The notes beneath the pieces are model-generated. The model was not told the origin of the DNA. It made no database searches and saw only the letters and a list, made by a program, of their open reading frames with translations. Shown here piece after piece: positions 8,502-18,094 of a stretch of DNA of 64,000 nucleotides; position 1 is the stretch's first letter, and every line of letters starts with the position of its first letter. This stretch comes from Streptomyces bikiniensis (GTDB lineage: Bacteria; Actinomycetota; Actinomycetes; Streptomycetales; Streptomycetaceae): contig JNWL01000003.1 in NCBI GenBank assembly GCA_000716465.1, positions 1-64,000 on the forward strand, given 5' to 3'. Made by a program: the position numbers and the translations under genes.

Positions 8502-9770
8502 TCAGCCGGCGCGGAAGGCCCGCAGGGCGGACGGGGTGACGTTCCTGAGGAACGGCACCGGGGTCACCACGACGGCCAGCGCGAAGACGCCGAAGGCGAA
8601 CCGCGCGCCGCCGCACTCGGCCAGGAGCCCGACCAGGGCCGCGCCCAGCGGCATGGCCCCGAAGCTGAAGAGCCGGGCCGCCGCGTTGTAGCGGCCGAGC
8701 ATCCCGTCGGGGACGGCGCGCTGGGTGAGGGTGCGGGCGTTGACCGTCCAGAGCGTGCCGCCCATGCCGCCGAGGAACGCCCCGGCCGCCACCGCACGGA
8801 TGTCGGTGGTCAGGGCCGGCAGGGCCACCATCAGGGCCGTGCCGACCAGGTCGGCGAACATCGCCCAGCGCGCGCCGAGCAGCCGGTTCACCCGGGTGAC
8901 GGCCATCGCGCCCACGAGCCCGCCGACGCCGAGGGCGCTGAGCACGATGCCGTACTCCCGGGGCCCGAGCCCCATGTCCTGCCGGGCGTAGAGCGGCATC
9001 AGCGCCAGCCAGGCGCCCCAGACGGCGGCGAGCACGGCGACGATCAGCGACAGCGTGCGCAGCACCCGGTCCCGCCACAGGAAGCGCATCCCCTCGGCGA
9101 TCCGGGCGTTGACCGGGGCGGCCGGCGCGTCCGGGGTGGGCGCGGGGGCCCGGAAACGGCCCACCAGGAGGATCAGGGAGAGGGCGGAGAGGGCGTACGC
9201 GACGCTCGTCGCCCCCAGGGCGAGCCCCGTCCCGGCGGCCAGCAGCAGCCCGCCGACGAAGGGTCCGGCGAACTCCTGGCCGACGGTCTCGGCCCCCACC
9301 ATCCAGGCGTTGGCCCCCTCGCGCCGCTCCGCCGGCACCGCGGCCGGGACCAGGGCGGAGGCGGACGTCGAGGCCAGGACGTCGGCGACGCCGAGGACCG
9401 CCCCGGCGGCGAGGAGCGCCCCGAGCGTGAGGCCGCCGCCCGCGGCGGAGGCGGTGAGCAGACCCGTCGCCGCCAGTCGCGCCCCGTTCGCGGTCCAGAG
9501 CAGCCGCCGCCGGTCGAAGCGGTCGACGAGCACGCCGACGTGCAGGGCGACGAGCAGCCAGGGCAGCGTGAGGGTCAGCGAGACGGCGGTGACCTCGGCG
9601 GGGGACCCGGTGAGCCCGGCGGCGAGCACCGGGAGGGCCATCTTCACCACGCCGTCGGCGAGGTTGGTGACGGCGGTGAAGCCGACCAGGACCGGGGTGT
9701 TGCGGCGGCTGGGGTCGGCCCGGCCGGGACTCCCGCCGTTCTTCGTCGCTCCGGGCGGCGCTGTGAGCAT
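8502..9770 (-). CDS. MFS exporter (DHA3/macrolide-efflux-like)
   Basis: The protein has 422 residues and twelve predicted helices. The motif A-like loop LVDRFDRRRLLW lies between helices 2 and 3, and the conserved RNTPVLVGFTAVTNLADGV opens helix 1. The second half repeats the fold (FADLVGTALMVALPAL, FLGGMGGTLWTVNARTLTQ). It resembles proton-coupled DHA3-family drug exporters; the substrate is unknown. ATG 9770 has GGGGAGG before it. It is divergent from a CGNR regulator across 122 bp carrying paired operator-like sites, so it is probably repressed or induced by that protein. Confidence 0.85.
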   Translation of the reverse strand: MLTAPPGATKNGGSPGRADPSRRNTPVLVGFTAVTNLADGVVKMALPVLAAGLTGSPAEVTAVSLTLTLPWLLVALHVGVLVDRFDRRRLLWTANGARLAATGLLTASAAGGGLTLGALLAAGAVLGVADVLASTSASALVPAAVPAERREGANAWMVGAETVGQEFAGPFVGGLLLAAGTGLALGATSVAYALSALSLILLVGRFRAPAPTPDAPAAPVNARIAEGMRFLWRDRVLRTLSLIVAVLAAVWGAWLALMPLYARQDMGLGPREYGIVLSALGVGGLVGAMAVTRVNRLLGARWAMFADLVGTALMVALPALTTDIRAVAAGAFLGGMGGTLWTVNARTLTQRAVPDGMLGRYNAAARLFSFGAMPLGAALVGLLAECGGARFAFGVFALAVVVTPVPFLRNVTPSALRAFRAG

Positions 9771-9781
9771 GATCCTCCCCT

Positions 9782-9853
9782 AACCATCAAACGCTTTAGC
9801 CGGTGAGACCACTCTGGCGCACGGCCGGCCGACCCGCAACCGTCTAAACGGTT
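9782..9853. promoter_or_regulatory. paired operator-like sites between MFS and CGNR genes
   Basis: Positions 9838-9853 read AACCGT-CTAA-ACGGTT, a perfect inverted repeat. Positions 9782-9793 hold a related site, AACCATCAAACG, sharing AACCnTC(n)AAACG. The first site lies just before TAGAAT (9860-9865), the likely -10 of the regulator gene; the second lies just before the MFS start. The layout suits autoregulation plus control of the exporter by the CGNR protein. Confidence 0.55.
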
Positions 9854-9892
9854 GGCCGGTAGAATGGCGGGAGGTCCGCGGAAGGAGCCGTC

Positions 9893-10432
9893 ATGCTGGA
9901 GCCGCCCGCCCCGGCCGTCCTCGTGGAGGCCTTCGCCAACACGGTCGACGTGGAGGAGGGGAGCGACGAGATCGCCACCCCGGCCGGACTCGCCGACTGG
10001 CTGGAGGGACGCGGCCTGCTCGACGCGCCCGGCACGGTCCCCGACGCGATCCATCGCGACTACCTGGCCCTGCGCGCCGGCATCCGCGAGCAGCTGGGAG
10101 CCCACGTCGGCGACGCCCCCGACCCCGCCCTGCTCGCCGAGGTGGACCGGGTCCTCGCCGCGCATCCGGTACGGATCACGGCCCGGGGCGCCCTGACCCC
10201 CTCGGCCGGACTGCCCCCGCAGCGAGAACCGCTGGCACGGCTCGCCATCGCCTGGAGCGAACTGGTCGCGACCGGGGACGCCGCCCGGCTCAAGCGCTGC
10301 GCGGAGCACACCTGCGGATGGGCCTTCTGGGACGTGTCGAAGAACCGGAGCCGCCGCTGGTGCTCCATGCGGGTGTGCGGCAACCGCAACAAGTCCCGCG
10401 CCTACGCCTCCCGGCAGCGGCGGGCGACCTGA
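9893..10432 (+). CDS. CGNR zinc finger transcriptional regulator
   Basis: This 179-residue protein has the ABATE-like N-terminal domain (residues 1-120) followed by the C-terminal CGNR zinc finger: CAEHTCGWAFWDVSKNR, then RRWCSMRVCGNRNKSRAY, which gives four Cys ligands and the namesake CGNR. Such proteins are stress-linked DNA-binding regulators. RBS GGAAGGAG precedes the ATG. It is divergent from the MFS exporter, with inverted repeats between them. The effector is unknown. Confidence 0.88.
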   Translation: MLEPPAPAVLVEAFANTVDVEEGSDEIATPAGLADWLEGRGLLDAPGTVPDAIHRDYLALRAGIREQLGAHVGDAPDPALLAEVDRVLAAHPVRITARGALTPSAGLPPQREPLARLAIAWSELVATGDAARLKRCAEHTCGWAFWDVSKNRSRRWCSMRVCGNRNKSRAYASRQRRAT

Positions 10433-10467
10433 GACGCCACCCCTCCGGGGGAACGGCCCCGGCATCG

Positions 10468-10543
10468 CGTCGAACGGGAGCGGTACCGGCGTCCCGTCGA
10501 ACGGGAGTGGTACCGGCGTCCCGTCGAACGGGAGCGGTACCGA
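10468..10543. repeat. 27-bp minisatellite, 2.8 copies
   Basis: Three tandem units start at 10468, 10495 and 10522, each beginning CGTCGAACGGGAGYGGTACC. Copies differ at one base (C/T). They lie in the 150-bp gap between the CGNR gene and the MpaB-type gene. GGTACC is palindromic within each unit. No coding role is seen. Confidence 0.85.
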
Positions 10544-10582
10544 CCGGCTCCCGCGCGCCCCTTCCGGCGTAGCCTGAACGCC

Positions 10583-11497
10583 ATGAGGCAGGACGCCGAC
10601 CCCGGGCTCTTCGGGCCCCGCTCCGTGACCTGGCAGCTGCACAGCGACCCGGTGATGTGGATCGCCGGAATCCGGGCCCTGTGGCTCCAGGCGCTGCACC
10701 CCGTCGCCGTCCGCGGCGTCATGATCAACAGCGGTTTCCGGCAGGACCCCTGGGGCCGTCTCCTGCGGACCGCGGACTTCGTCGGGACCCTCAGCTACGG
10801 GACCACCGAGGCCGCGGAGGCGGCCGGCACCCGTGTCCGCCGGATCCACCGGCGGCTCGGCGTGGACGACCCCGAGCTGCTGCTCTGGGTCCACTGCGCC
10901 GAGACCGACTCGTACCTCTCCGTCGCCCGCCGCTCCGGGATCCCGCTCACCGACGCGGGGGCCGACCGCTACGTCGCCGAACACCGCGCCTCGGCCCGGC
11001 TCGTCGGCCTCGACCCGGACACCGTCCCGGCGTCCACCGCCGAACTCGCCGCCTACTTCGAGGCGGTGCGCCCCCGCCTCGCCGCCGGGCCCGACGCCCG
11101 GACCGTCGAGGACTTCCTGCGCCGCCCGCCCGTCAAACCCGTCCTGGTCCCGGCGCGCGAGGTGATCTGGCGGCGCGTCACGGCACTCGCGTACGACACC
11201 CTGCCCCCGTACGCCCACGCCCTCTACGGACGCCCCGCCCCGCCGCCCGACACCGTCACCCGCCGGCTCGTCGCCACCGCCAACCTCCTGCGCTGCGTCC
11301 CCTCCGGCCTGCGCTGGAGGCTGCCGCCCCGGCACGTCCTGCGGGCCGTGGAACGGCTCGGCCCGGGGACGCGGCCCGACCCCTGCGCGTACCCCGCCCC
11401 GTATCCACTGTCCGACCCGGCGGCCATACTGGACACACCGGAAAGGGCGCACGGAATCGACGGGGGCGGCGGCACGCGATGGGGGACTCCAGACTGA
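10583..11497 (+). CDS. oxygenase MpaB family protein (DUF2236)
   Basis: This 304-residue protein has the DUF2236/MpaB signature: PGLFGPRSVTWQLHSDPVMW, then LHPVAVRGVMINSGF, RRIHRRLGVDDPELLLWVHC with the HxxxG/WVH haem-linked region, and AETDSYLSVARR. Family members include latex-clearing protein and the mycophenolic acid enzyme MpaB, which are haem-dependent oxidative enzymes. The likely -10 TAGCCT (10570-10575) lies 7 nt before the ATG, so the transcript may be leaderless. The gene overlaps the following kinase gene by 19 nt. Confidence 0.85.
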   Translation: MRQDADPGLFGPRSVTWQLHSDPVMWIAGIRALWLQALHPVAVRGVMINSGFRQDPWGRLLRTADFVGTLSYGTTEAAEAAGTRVRRIHRRLGVDDPELLLWVHCAETDSYLSVARRSGIPLTDAGADRYVAEHRASARLVGLDPDTVPASTAELAAYFEAVRPRLAAGPDARTVEDFLRRPPVKPVLVPAREVIWRRVTALAYDTLPPYAHALYGRPAPPPDTVTRRLVATANLLRCVPSGLRWRLPPRHVLRAVERLGPGTRPDPCAYPAPYPLSDPAAILDTPERAHGIDGGGGTRWGTPD

Positions 11498-13830
11498 TCC
11501 AGGGCCGGTACCGCCTGCACGAGGTCATCGGCCGCGGGGGCATGGGCGAGGTGTGGCGCGCCACCGACGAGGCGCTCGGCCGCCGCGTCGCCGTGAAGTG
11601 CCTCAAGCCCCTCGGCCCGCAACAGGACCCGCACGTCCGGGACATCGTGCGCGAGCGCTTCCGCCGCGAGGCCCGGGTGGCCGCCGCGCTCCAGCACCGG
11701 GGCATCACCGTCGTGCACGACTTCGGCGAGTACGAGGGCGTGCTCTTCCTCGTCATGGAGCTCCTGGAGGGCCGCAACCTCAGCCAGCTCCTCGCGGCCA
11801 ACGCCCAGAACCCGCTGCCCGTCCAGGACCTCGTGGAGATCGCCGACCAGGTCGCCGACGCCCTCGCCTACACGCACGGCCAGGGCATCGTGCACCGCGA
11901 CCTGAAGCCCGCGAACATCATGCGGCTGCGGGACGGCACGGTGAAGATCTGCGACTTCGGAATAGCGCGACTCGGCGCCGACATGGGCTTCACCTCCAAG
12001 CTCACCGGGACCGGCATCGCCATGGGGACGCCCCACTACATGTCCCCGGAGCAGATCGGCGGCGGCGAGATCGACCACCGCAGCGACCTCTACTCGCTGG
12101 GGTGCGTCCTGTACGAACTCGCCACCGGTGTCCCGCCCTTCGACCTCGGCGACTCCTGGGCGATCCTCATCGGCCACCGGGACACGGTGCCGAGCCCGCC
12201 CCGCTCCCACCGCGCCGAGCTCCCCGACTACTTCGACCGCCTCGTGGTCGACCTGCTCGCCAAGGTCCCCGAGGAGCGCCCGGCCGACGCGGGCGACCTG
12301 CGCCGCCGGATCGTCTCCGGCCGCGCGGGCCCCTCGCCGTTCGCGCCGCTGCCCGGCGTGCCCGCGCGGCCGCCCCTCCCGCCGACCCGGCCCGTACCGG
12401 TGGACCTCCCGCCCGGCCCCGCCGCGCCCGCGCCCGCCTGGGCCCGCGGCCTGGCCGGCGGTCCCCGGCCGGTCTCCGCCGCCGGTCCGCGCCCGCCCGC
12501 CCACGACCCCGCCGCGGCCGTCCTCACCACCGAGTGGACCACCGCCGCGCCCGGCACGGTCCTTCCCGGCACCGCCGCGCCCGCCACCGGCCTTTCCGGC
12601 ACCGCCGCGCCCGGCACCACCGCCCTCCCCGGCACCACCGCACCCGCCTCCTTCCCCACCGCGCCCCCGCCCGCCCCGGCCGCGCCCCCCGCCGAACTGG
12701 TCGCGGTGCTCGCCGGCCGGTACCGGGCGGGCATGGGCCTCGGCAGGCTCGGCCGCTGGGACGAGGCCGAGGCGGTGCACCGCTCCGTCGCCGAGGACCG
12801 CTCCCGGGTGCTCGGCGCCGACCACCCCGACACCCTCGCCAGCCACTACGAGGTCGGCTTCGCCCTCGCCCGGCTCGACCGCCCCGCCGACGCCCTGCAC
12901 GTCTTCGACCGGGTCGCCCGCGCCCGCGCCCGCGTCCTCGGCGAGGACCACCCCGACACGCTCGCGGCCCGGCAGGAACGGGCGTACGCGCTCGGGCGCC
13001 TCGGCCGCCACCCCGAGGCGTACGAGCTCTACGCCGAGGTGCTCGCCGCCCGCGAGCGCGCCGTCGGCCCCGACCACCCCGACACCCTGCGCTGCCGCCA
13101 CAACCTGGCGTTCACCCTCGCCCGCCTCGGCCGCCTGGAGGAGTCGTACCGCACGGCGCACGAGGTCGCGCAGGCGCGGGCCCGGCTGCTCGGCCCCGCC
13201 CACCCCGACACCCTGGCGACCCGCCAGGAGGTCGCCCACGTCCTCGGGCGCCTGGGGCGCGGGGAGGAGGCCCTCGCCCAGTACCGCGCGGTCGCCGAGG
13301 CGCGCGCCTCGGCCCTCGGCGCCGACCACCCCGAGACCCTCGCCGCCCGCTACGAGACCGGCGTCTTCCTCGGCCGGCTCGGCCAGGCCGCCGACGCCCT
13401 GGACGTCTGCCGCGACCTCGTCGCCGCCCGCACCCGCGCCCAGGGCGCCGACGGGCCCGAGACCCTGCGCGCCCGCCACGCCCTCGCCGTCAACCTCGGC
13501 CGCCTCGGGCGCTGGGAGGACGCGCTCGCGGAGTCCCGGGAGGTCCACGCCGTCCGGGAGCGCGTCCTGGGTGCCGACCACCCGGACACCCTCCTCAGCC
13601 GCCGCGAGACCGCCGTCGCCCTCGGCCGGCTCGACCGCTGGGAGGAGGCCCGGGAGATCCACCGCGCCGTCGCCGCCGCCCGCACCCGGCTCCTGGGCCC
13701 CGCCCACCCCGACACCGTCGCCGCCCTGGAGGACGAGGCCCACTGCCTGGAGCGCCTCGGCCGCCCCGCCGAGGCCGCCGCCCTCCTCCTCGGAGCGGCC
13801 ACGCCCCCACGGGGAGCCGCCTCCGCCTGA
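11479..13830 (+). CDS. Ser/Thr protein kinase with C-terminal TPR array
   Basis: The product is 783 aa. The kinase domain (about 9-280) has the glycine loop GRGGMGEVW (18-26), Lys40 in AVKC, HRDLKPAN (139-146), DFG (159-161) and GTPHYMSPEQ. All catalytic residues are present, so it should be active. A Pro/Ala/Thr linker with repeated GTAAPGT-like units (about 283-410) joins a TPR region (about 412-780) of roughly eight 42-residue repeats, each with LGxDHPDTLxxR and LGRLGRxxEA. No membrane segment or PASTA domain is present, so it is cytosolic, unlike PknB. It overlaps the MpaB-type gene by 19 nt and is probably co-translated. Confidence 0.93.
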   Translation: MGDSRLIQGRYRLHEVIGRGGMGEVWRATDEALGRRVAVKCLKPLGPQQDPHVRDIVRERFRREARVAAALQHRGITVVHDFGEYEGVLFLVMELLEGRNLSQLLAANAQNPLPVQDLVEIADQVADALAYTHGQGIVHRDLKPANIMRLRDGTVKICDFGIARLGADMGFTSKLTGTGIAMGTPHYMSPEQIGGGEIDHRSDLYSLGCVLYELATGVPPFDLGDSWAILIGHRDTVPSPPRSHRAELPDYFDRLVVDLLAKVPEERPADAGDLRRRIVSGRAGPSPFAPLPGVPARPPLPPTRPVPVDLPPGPAAPAPAWARGLAGGPRPVSAAGPRPPAHDPAAAVLTTEWTTAAPGTVLPGTAAPATGLSGTAAPGTTALPGTTAPASFPTAPPPAPAAPPAELVAVLAGRYRAGMGLGRLGRWDEAEAVHRSVAEDRSRVLGADHPDTLASHYEVGFALARLDRPADALHVFDRVARARARVLGEDHPDTLAARQERAYALGRLGRHPEAYELYAEVLAARERAVGPDHPDTLRCRHNLAFTLARLGRLEESYRTAHEVAQARARLLGPAHPDTLATRQEVAHVLGRLGRGEEALAQYRAVAEARASALGADHPETLAARYETGVFLGRLGQAADALDVCRDLVAARTRAQGADGPETLRARHALAVNLGRLGRWEDALAESREVHAVRERVLGADHPDTLLSRRETAVALGRLDRWEEAREIHRAVAAARTRLLGPAHPDTVAALEDEAHCLERLGRPAEAAALLLGAATPPRGAASA

Positions 13831-13832
13831 CC

Positions 13833-13919
13833 GTTCCCCGGGGAAGGGGACGGGCCCCGGCGTTCCCCGGGGAAGGGGACGGGCCCCGGCGTTCCCCGGG
13901 GAAGGGGACAGGCCCGGCC
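13833..13919. repeat. 29-bp minisatellite with palindromic core, 3 copies
   Basis: Units begin at 13833, 13862 and 13891, each with GTTCCCCGGGGAAGGGGACR. Every unit contains the 12-bp palindrome TTCCCCGGGGAA, so the RNA can fold into a string of small hairpins. It follows the kinase stop at once and may double as a transcription terminator. The last copy is degenerate. Confidence 0.85.
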
Positions 13920-13955
13920 CCTTCCCCGGCCCCCGCCCGCGTGTGAGCATGAGCC

Positions 13956-15539
13956 ATGACCGCCTCCGCCCCGCTCCCCGGCGCCCCCGCGCCCGCCGCC
14001 CCGTACGACGCCGTCGTCGTCGGGGGCGGACACAACGGGCTCGTCGCCGCCGCCTACCTGGCCCGCGCCGGACGGACCGTCCTCGTCCTGGAACGGCTCG
14101 GCTCCACGGGCGGGGCCGCCGTCTCCACCCGCCCGTTCGCCGGGGTGGACGCCCGCCTCTCCCGGTACTCGTACCTCGTCTCGCTCCTCCCGGAGAAGAT
14201 CGTCCGGGACCTCGGGCTGACGTTCGCGGTGCGGAAGCGGTCCGTCTCCTCGTACACCCCGAAGGGCGACGGCGGGCTCCTCGTCGGCGGCGGTCCCGAG
14301 CGCACCCGCGCCTCCTTCGCCGCGCTGACCGGCTCCGACCGCGAGCACGAGGCCTGGCAGGCGTTCTACGCCCGCACCGGCCGGGCCGCCCGCCGGATCT
14401 TCCCCACCCTCACCGAACCGCTCCCCACCCGCGCCGAGCTGCGCGCCCGCGTCGACGACGCCGACACCTGGCGGATGCTCTTCGAGGAACCCCTCGGCGC
14501 CACCCTCGAACGGACCTTCGCCGACGACCTGGTCCGCGGCGTCGTCCTCACCGACGCCCTCATCGGCACCTTCGCCGACGCCCACGACCCGACCCTGCTC
14601 CAGAACCGCTGCTTCCTGTACCACGTCATCGGCGGCGGCACCGGCGACTGGGACGTGCCCGTCGGCGGCATGGGCGCCCTCACCGACGCCCTCGCGGACG
14701 CGGCCCATGCCGCCGGGGCCCACCTCCGCACCGGCCACGAGGTCACCCGCATCGAGACCGACGGACGCCGCGCCGAGGTCACGTACCGCACCGCCGACGG
14801 CGAGGGGACCGTCCAGGCGGGCCACGTCCTCGTCAACGCCTCCCCGAGCGACCTCGCCGCCCTGCTCGGCGACCCGCCCCCGCCCGCCCCCGAGGGCGCC
14901 CAGCTCAAGGTCAACATGCTGCTCACCCGGCTGCCGAAGCTCCGGGACCGCTCCGTCGACCCCCGCGAGGCCTTCGCCGGCACCTTCCACATCGCCGAGG
15001 GGTACGGGCAGCTCGCCGCCGCCCACGCCGAGGCCGCCGCCGGGCGCCTGCCCACCGCCCCGCCCTCCGAGATCTACTGCCACTCCCTGACCGACCCGAC
15101 GATCCTCGGCCCGGACCTCGCCGCCCGGGGACACCAGACCCTCACCCTCTTCGGACTGCACACCCCCGCCCGGCTGTTCGCGGCCGACAACGACGGCGCC
15201 CGCACCGCACTGCTCGCCGCCACCCTCGCCCAGCTCGACGCCCACCTGGACGAGCCGATCGCCGACTGCCTCGCCCTCGACGCCGACGGCCGGCCGTGCG
15301 TCGAGGCGAAGACCCCGCTCGACCTCGAACGCGACCTGCGGCTGCCCGGCGGCCACATCTTCCACCGCGACCTCTCCTTCCCGTACGCGGACGAGTCCCC
15401 CGACGGGGCGGGCGGCGGCCGCTGGGGCGTGGAGACCCGCCACCCCAACGTGCTCCTCTGCGGCGCGGGCGCGGTCCGGGGCGGGGGAGTGAGCGGCATC
15501 CCCGGCCACAACGCGGCGATGAGCGTCCTGGGCCGGTGA
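13956..15539 (+). CDS. FAD-dependent oxidoreductase of the CrtI/phytoene-dehydrogenase-like family
   Basis: This 527-residue protein carries the dinucleotide-binding motif VVVGGGHNGLVAAAYLARAG (about 21-40), LERLGSTGGAA after the second strand, and the C-terminal FAD motif [22 protein letters not shown]. These are typical of PYROXD2-like members of the amine-oxidase/CrtI superfamily. The substrate is unknown, and no carotenoid genes are nearby. It stands alone, with a minisatellite before it and the tdh leader after. Confidence 0.85.
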   Translation: MTASAPLPGAPAPAAPYDAVVVGGGHNGLVAAAYLARAGRTVLVLERLGSTGGAAVSTRPFAGVDARLSRYSYLVSLLPEKIVRDLGLTFAVRKRSVSSYTPKGDGGLLVGGGPERTRASFAALTGSDREHEAWQAFYARTGRAARRIFPTLTEPLPTRAELRARVDDADTWRMLFEEPLGATLERTFADDLVRGVVLTDALIGTFADAHDPTLLQNRCFLYHVIGGGTGDWDVPVGGMGALTDALADAAHAAGAHLRTGHEVTRIETDGRRAEVTYRTADGEGTVQAGHVLVNASPSDLAALLGDPPPPAPEGAQLKVNMLLTRLPKLRDRSVDPREAFAGTFHIAEGYGQLAAAHAEAAAGRLPTAPPSEIYCHSLTDPTILGPDLAARGHQTLTLFGLHTPARLFAADNDGARTALLAATLAQLDAHLDEPIADCLALDADGRPCVEAKTPLDLERDLRLPGGHIFHRDLSFPYADESPDGAGGGRWGVETRHPNVLLCGAGAVRGGGVSGIPGHNAAMSVLGR

Positions 15540-15740
15540 CGCCCCCGGGGGTGGGCGTCGTGCCCGCGTGTTGACGCCGGGCCGCCCCGCCCGGGGTGTG
15601 AAGCTGATCTGCGAGCGCGCTTAAGAAATCCTCGATGGACCCGGAGCCGCGCGTACGGAAGATTCTCTTCCAGGGATCTTGGGCGTACAGCCCTGCCCTC
15701 ACCCCCACATCACAGGACACGCACGTCGGGAGCCGTTGCA

Positions 15741-16775
15741 TTGAAGGCACTGGTCAAGCTGAAGGCGGAGCCGGGACTCTGGCTCACGGACGTGCCCGAG
15801 CCGGAGACCGGCCCCGGGGACGTCCTCATCAAGGTCAAGCGGACCGGCATCTGCGGCACCGACCTGCACATCCGCTCCTGGGACGGCTGGGCGCAGAAGA
15901 CGATCGACACCCCGCTGACGATCGGCCACGAGTTCGTCGGCGAGGTCGTCCACACCGGCCGCGACGTCACCGACATCGCCGTCGGAGACCTGGTCAGCGG
16001 CGAGGGCCACCTCGTCTGCGGCAAGTGCCGCAACTGCCTGGCCGGCCGCCGCCACCTCTGTCGCGCCACCGTCGGCCTCGGCGTCGGCCGCGACGGCGCC
16101 TTCGCGGAGTACGTCGTGCTGCCCGCCTCCAACGTGTGGGTGCACCGCGTCCCCGTCGACCTCGACGTCGCCGCGATCTTCGACCCCTTCGGCAACGCCG
16201 TCCACACCGCGCTCTCCTTCCCGCTCGTCGGCGAGGACGTCCTGGTCACCGGCGCGGGCCCGATCGGCATCATGGCCGCCGCCGTCGCCAAGCACGCCGG
16301 CGCCCGCAACGTCGTCATCACCGACGTCAGCGAGGAGCGCCTCGAACTCGCCCGCAAGACGGGCGTCACCCTCGCCCTGAACGTCGCAGAGCACACCATC
16401 GCGGACGGCCAGCGCACCCTCGGGCTCAAGGAGGGCTTCGACGTCGGCCTGGAGATGTCCGGCAACCCGCACGCGATGCGCGACATGGTCGCCAACATGA
16501 CCCACGGCGGCAAGATCGCCATGCTGGGCCTGCCCAGCGAGGACTTCGCCGTCGACTGGGCGAAGATCGTCACCTCCATGATCACGGTCAAGGGCATCTA
16601 CGGCCGCGAGATGTTCGAGACCTGGTACGCCATGTCGGTGCTCCTGGAGGGCGGTCTCGACCTCGCCCCCGTGATCACCGGGCGCTACGCGTACACCGAC
16701 TTCGAGGCCGCCTTCGACGACGCGGCCTCCGGCAAGAGCGGCAAGATCATCCTCGACTGGACTGCGGGAGCCTGA
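15741..16775 (+). CDS. tdh: L-threonine 3-dehydrogenase
   Basis: The product is 344 aa, the usual length. It oxidises L-threonine to 2-amino-3-ketobutyrate with NAD+. It is a zinc-dependent medium-chain dehydrogenase: catalytic site GICGTDLHI (Cys about 38) and GHEFVGEV, structural zinc Cys cluster [15 protein letters not shown] (about 94-108), and Rossmann motif [12 protein letters not shown]. The start is TTG at 15741; no in-frame ATG or GTG gives the full N-terminus [15 protein letters not shown]. kbl follows after 3 nt, forming the threonine-to-glycine pathway. The 200 nt upstream include an inverted repeat GGAAGA-TTC-TCTTCC (15657-15671). Confidence 0.95.
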   Translation: MKALVKLKAEPGLWLTDVPEPETGPGDVLIKVKRTGICGTDLHIRSWDGWAQKTIDTPLTIGHEFVGEVVHTGRDVTDIAVGDLVSGEGHLVCGKCRNCLAGRRHLCRATVGLGVGRDGAFAEYVVLPASNVWVHRVPVDLDVAAIFDPFGNAVHTALSFPLVGEDVLVTGAGPIGIMAAAVAKHAGARNVVITDVSEERLELARKTGVTLALNVAEHTIADGQRTLGLKEGFDVGLEMSGNPHAMRDMVANMTHGGKIAMLGLPSEDFAVDWAKIVTSMITVKGIYGREMFETWYAMSVLLEGGLDLAPVITGRYAYTDFEAAFDDAASGKSGKIILDWTAGA

Positions 16776-16778
16776 CCC

Positions 16779-17978
<1,200 letters not shown>

Positions 17979-17999
17979 CGCGGGACCCGTACCCCGGAC

Positions 18000-18017
18000 C
18001 CCGGCCCGCAGGCCGGG
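18000..18017 (+). terminator. GC hairpin after kbl
   Basis: CCCGGCC-CGCA-GGCCGGG is a perfect 7-bp stem with a 4-nt loop, 22 nt after the kbl stop, in a gap rich in similar GC repeats. It has no U-run. It may separate tdh-kbl from the LysR gene. Confidence 0.45.
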
Positions 18018-18094
18018 CGGACCCCGGCCCCCGGGTCGGGCGGACCCTCGGTCCGCGGGCCGGAGCAGCCCCTCCGGCCTGCGAGACTGGGGGC

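Noticed and set aside
10468..13919. Tandem repeats considered as a CRISPR array
   Set aside because: The units are directly adjacent with no unique spacers, and no cas genes are present.
11224..13950. 908-residue minus-strand frame opposite the kinase gene
   Set aside because: Gly/Ala-rich antisense shadow of the kinase-TPR gene with no motifs.
15540..15740. Riboswitch or leader peptide before tdh
   Set aside because: No Thr-rich ORF or known riboswitch core was seen; only a short inverted repeat is present.
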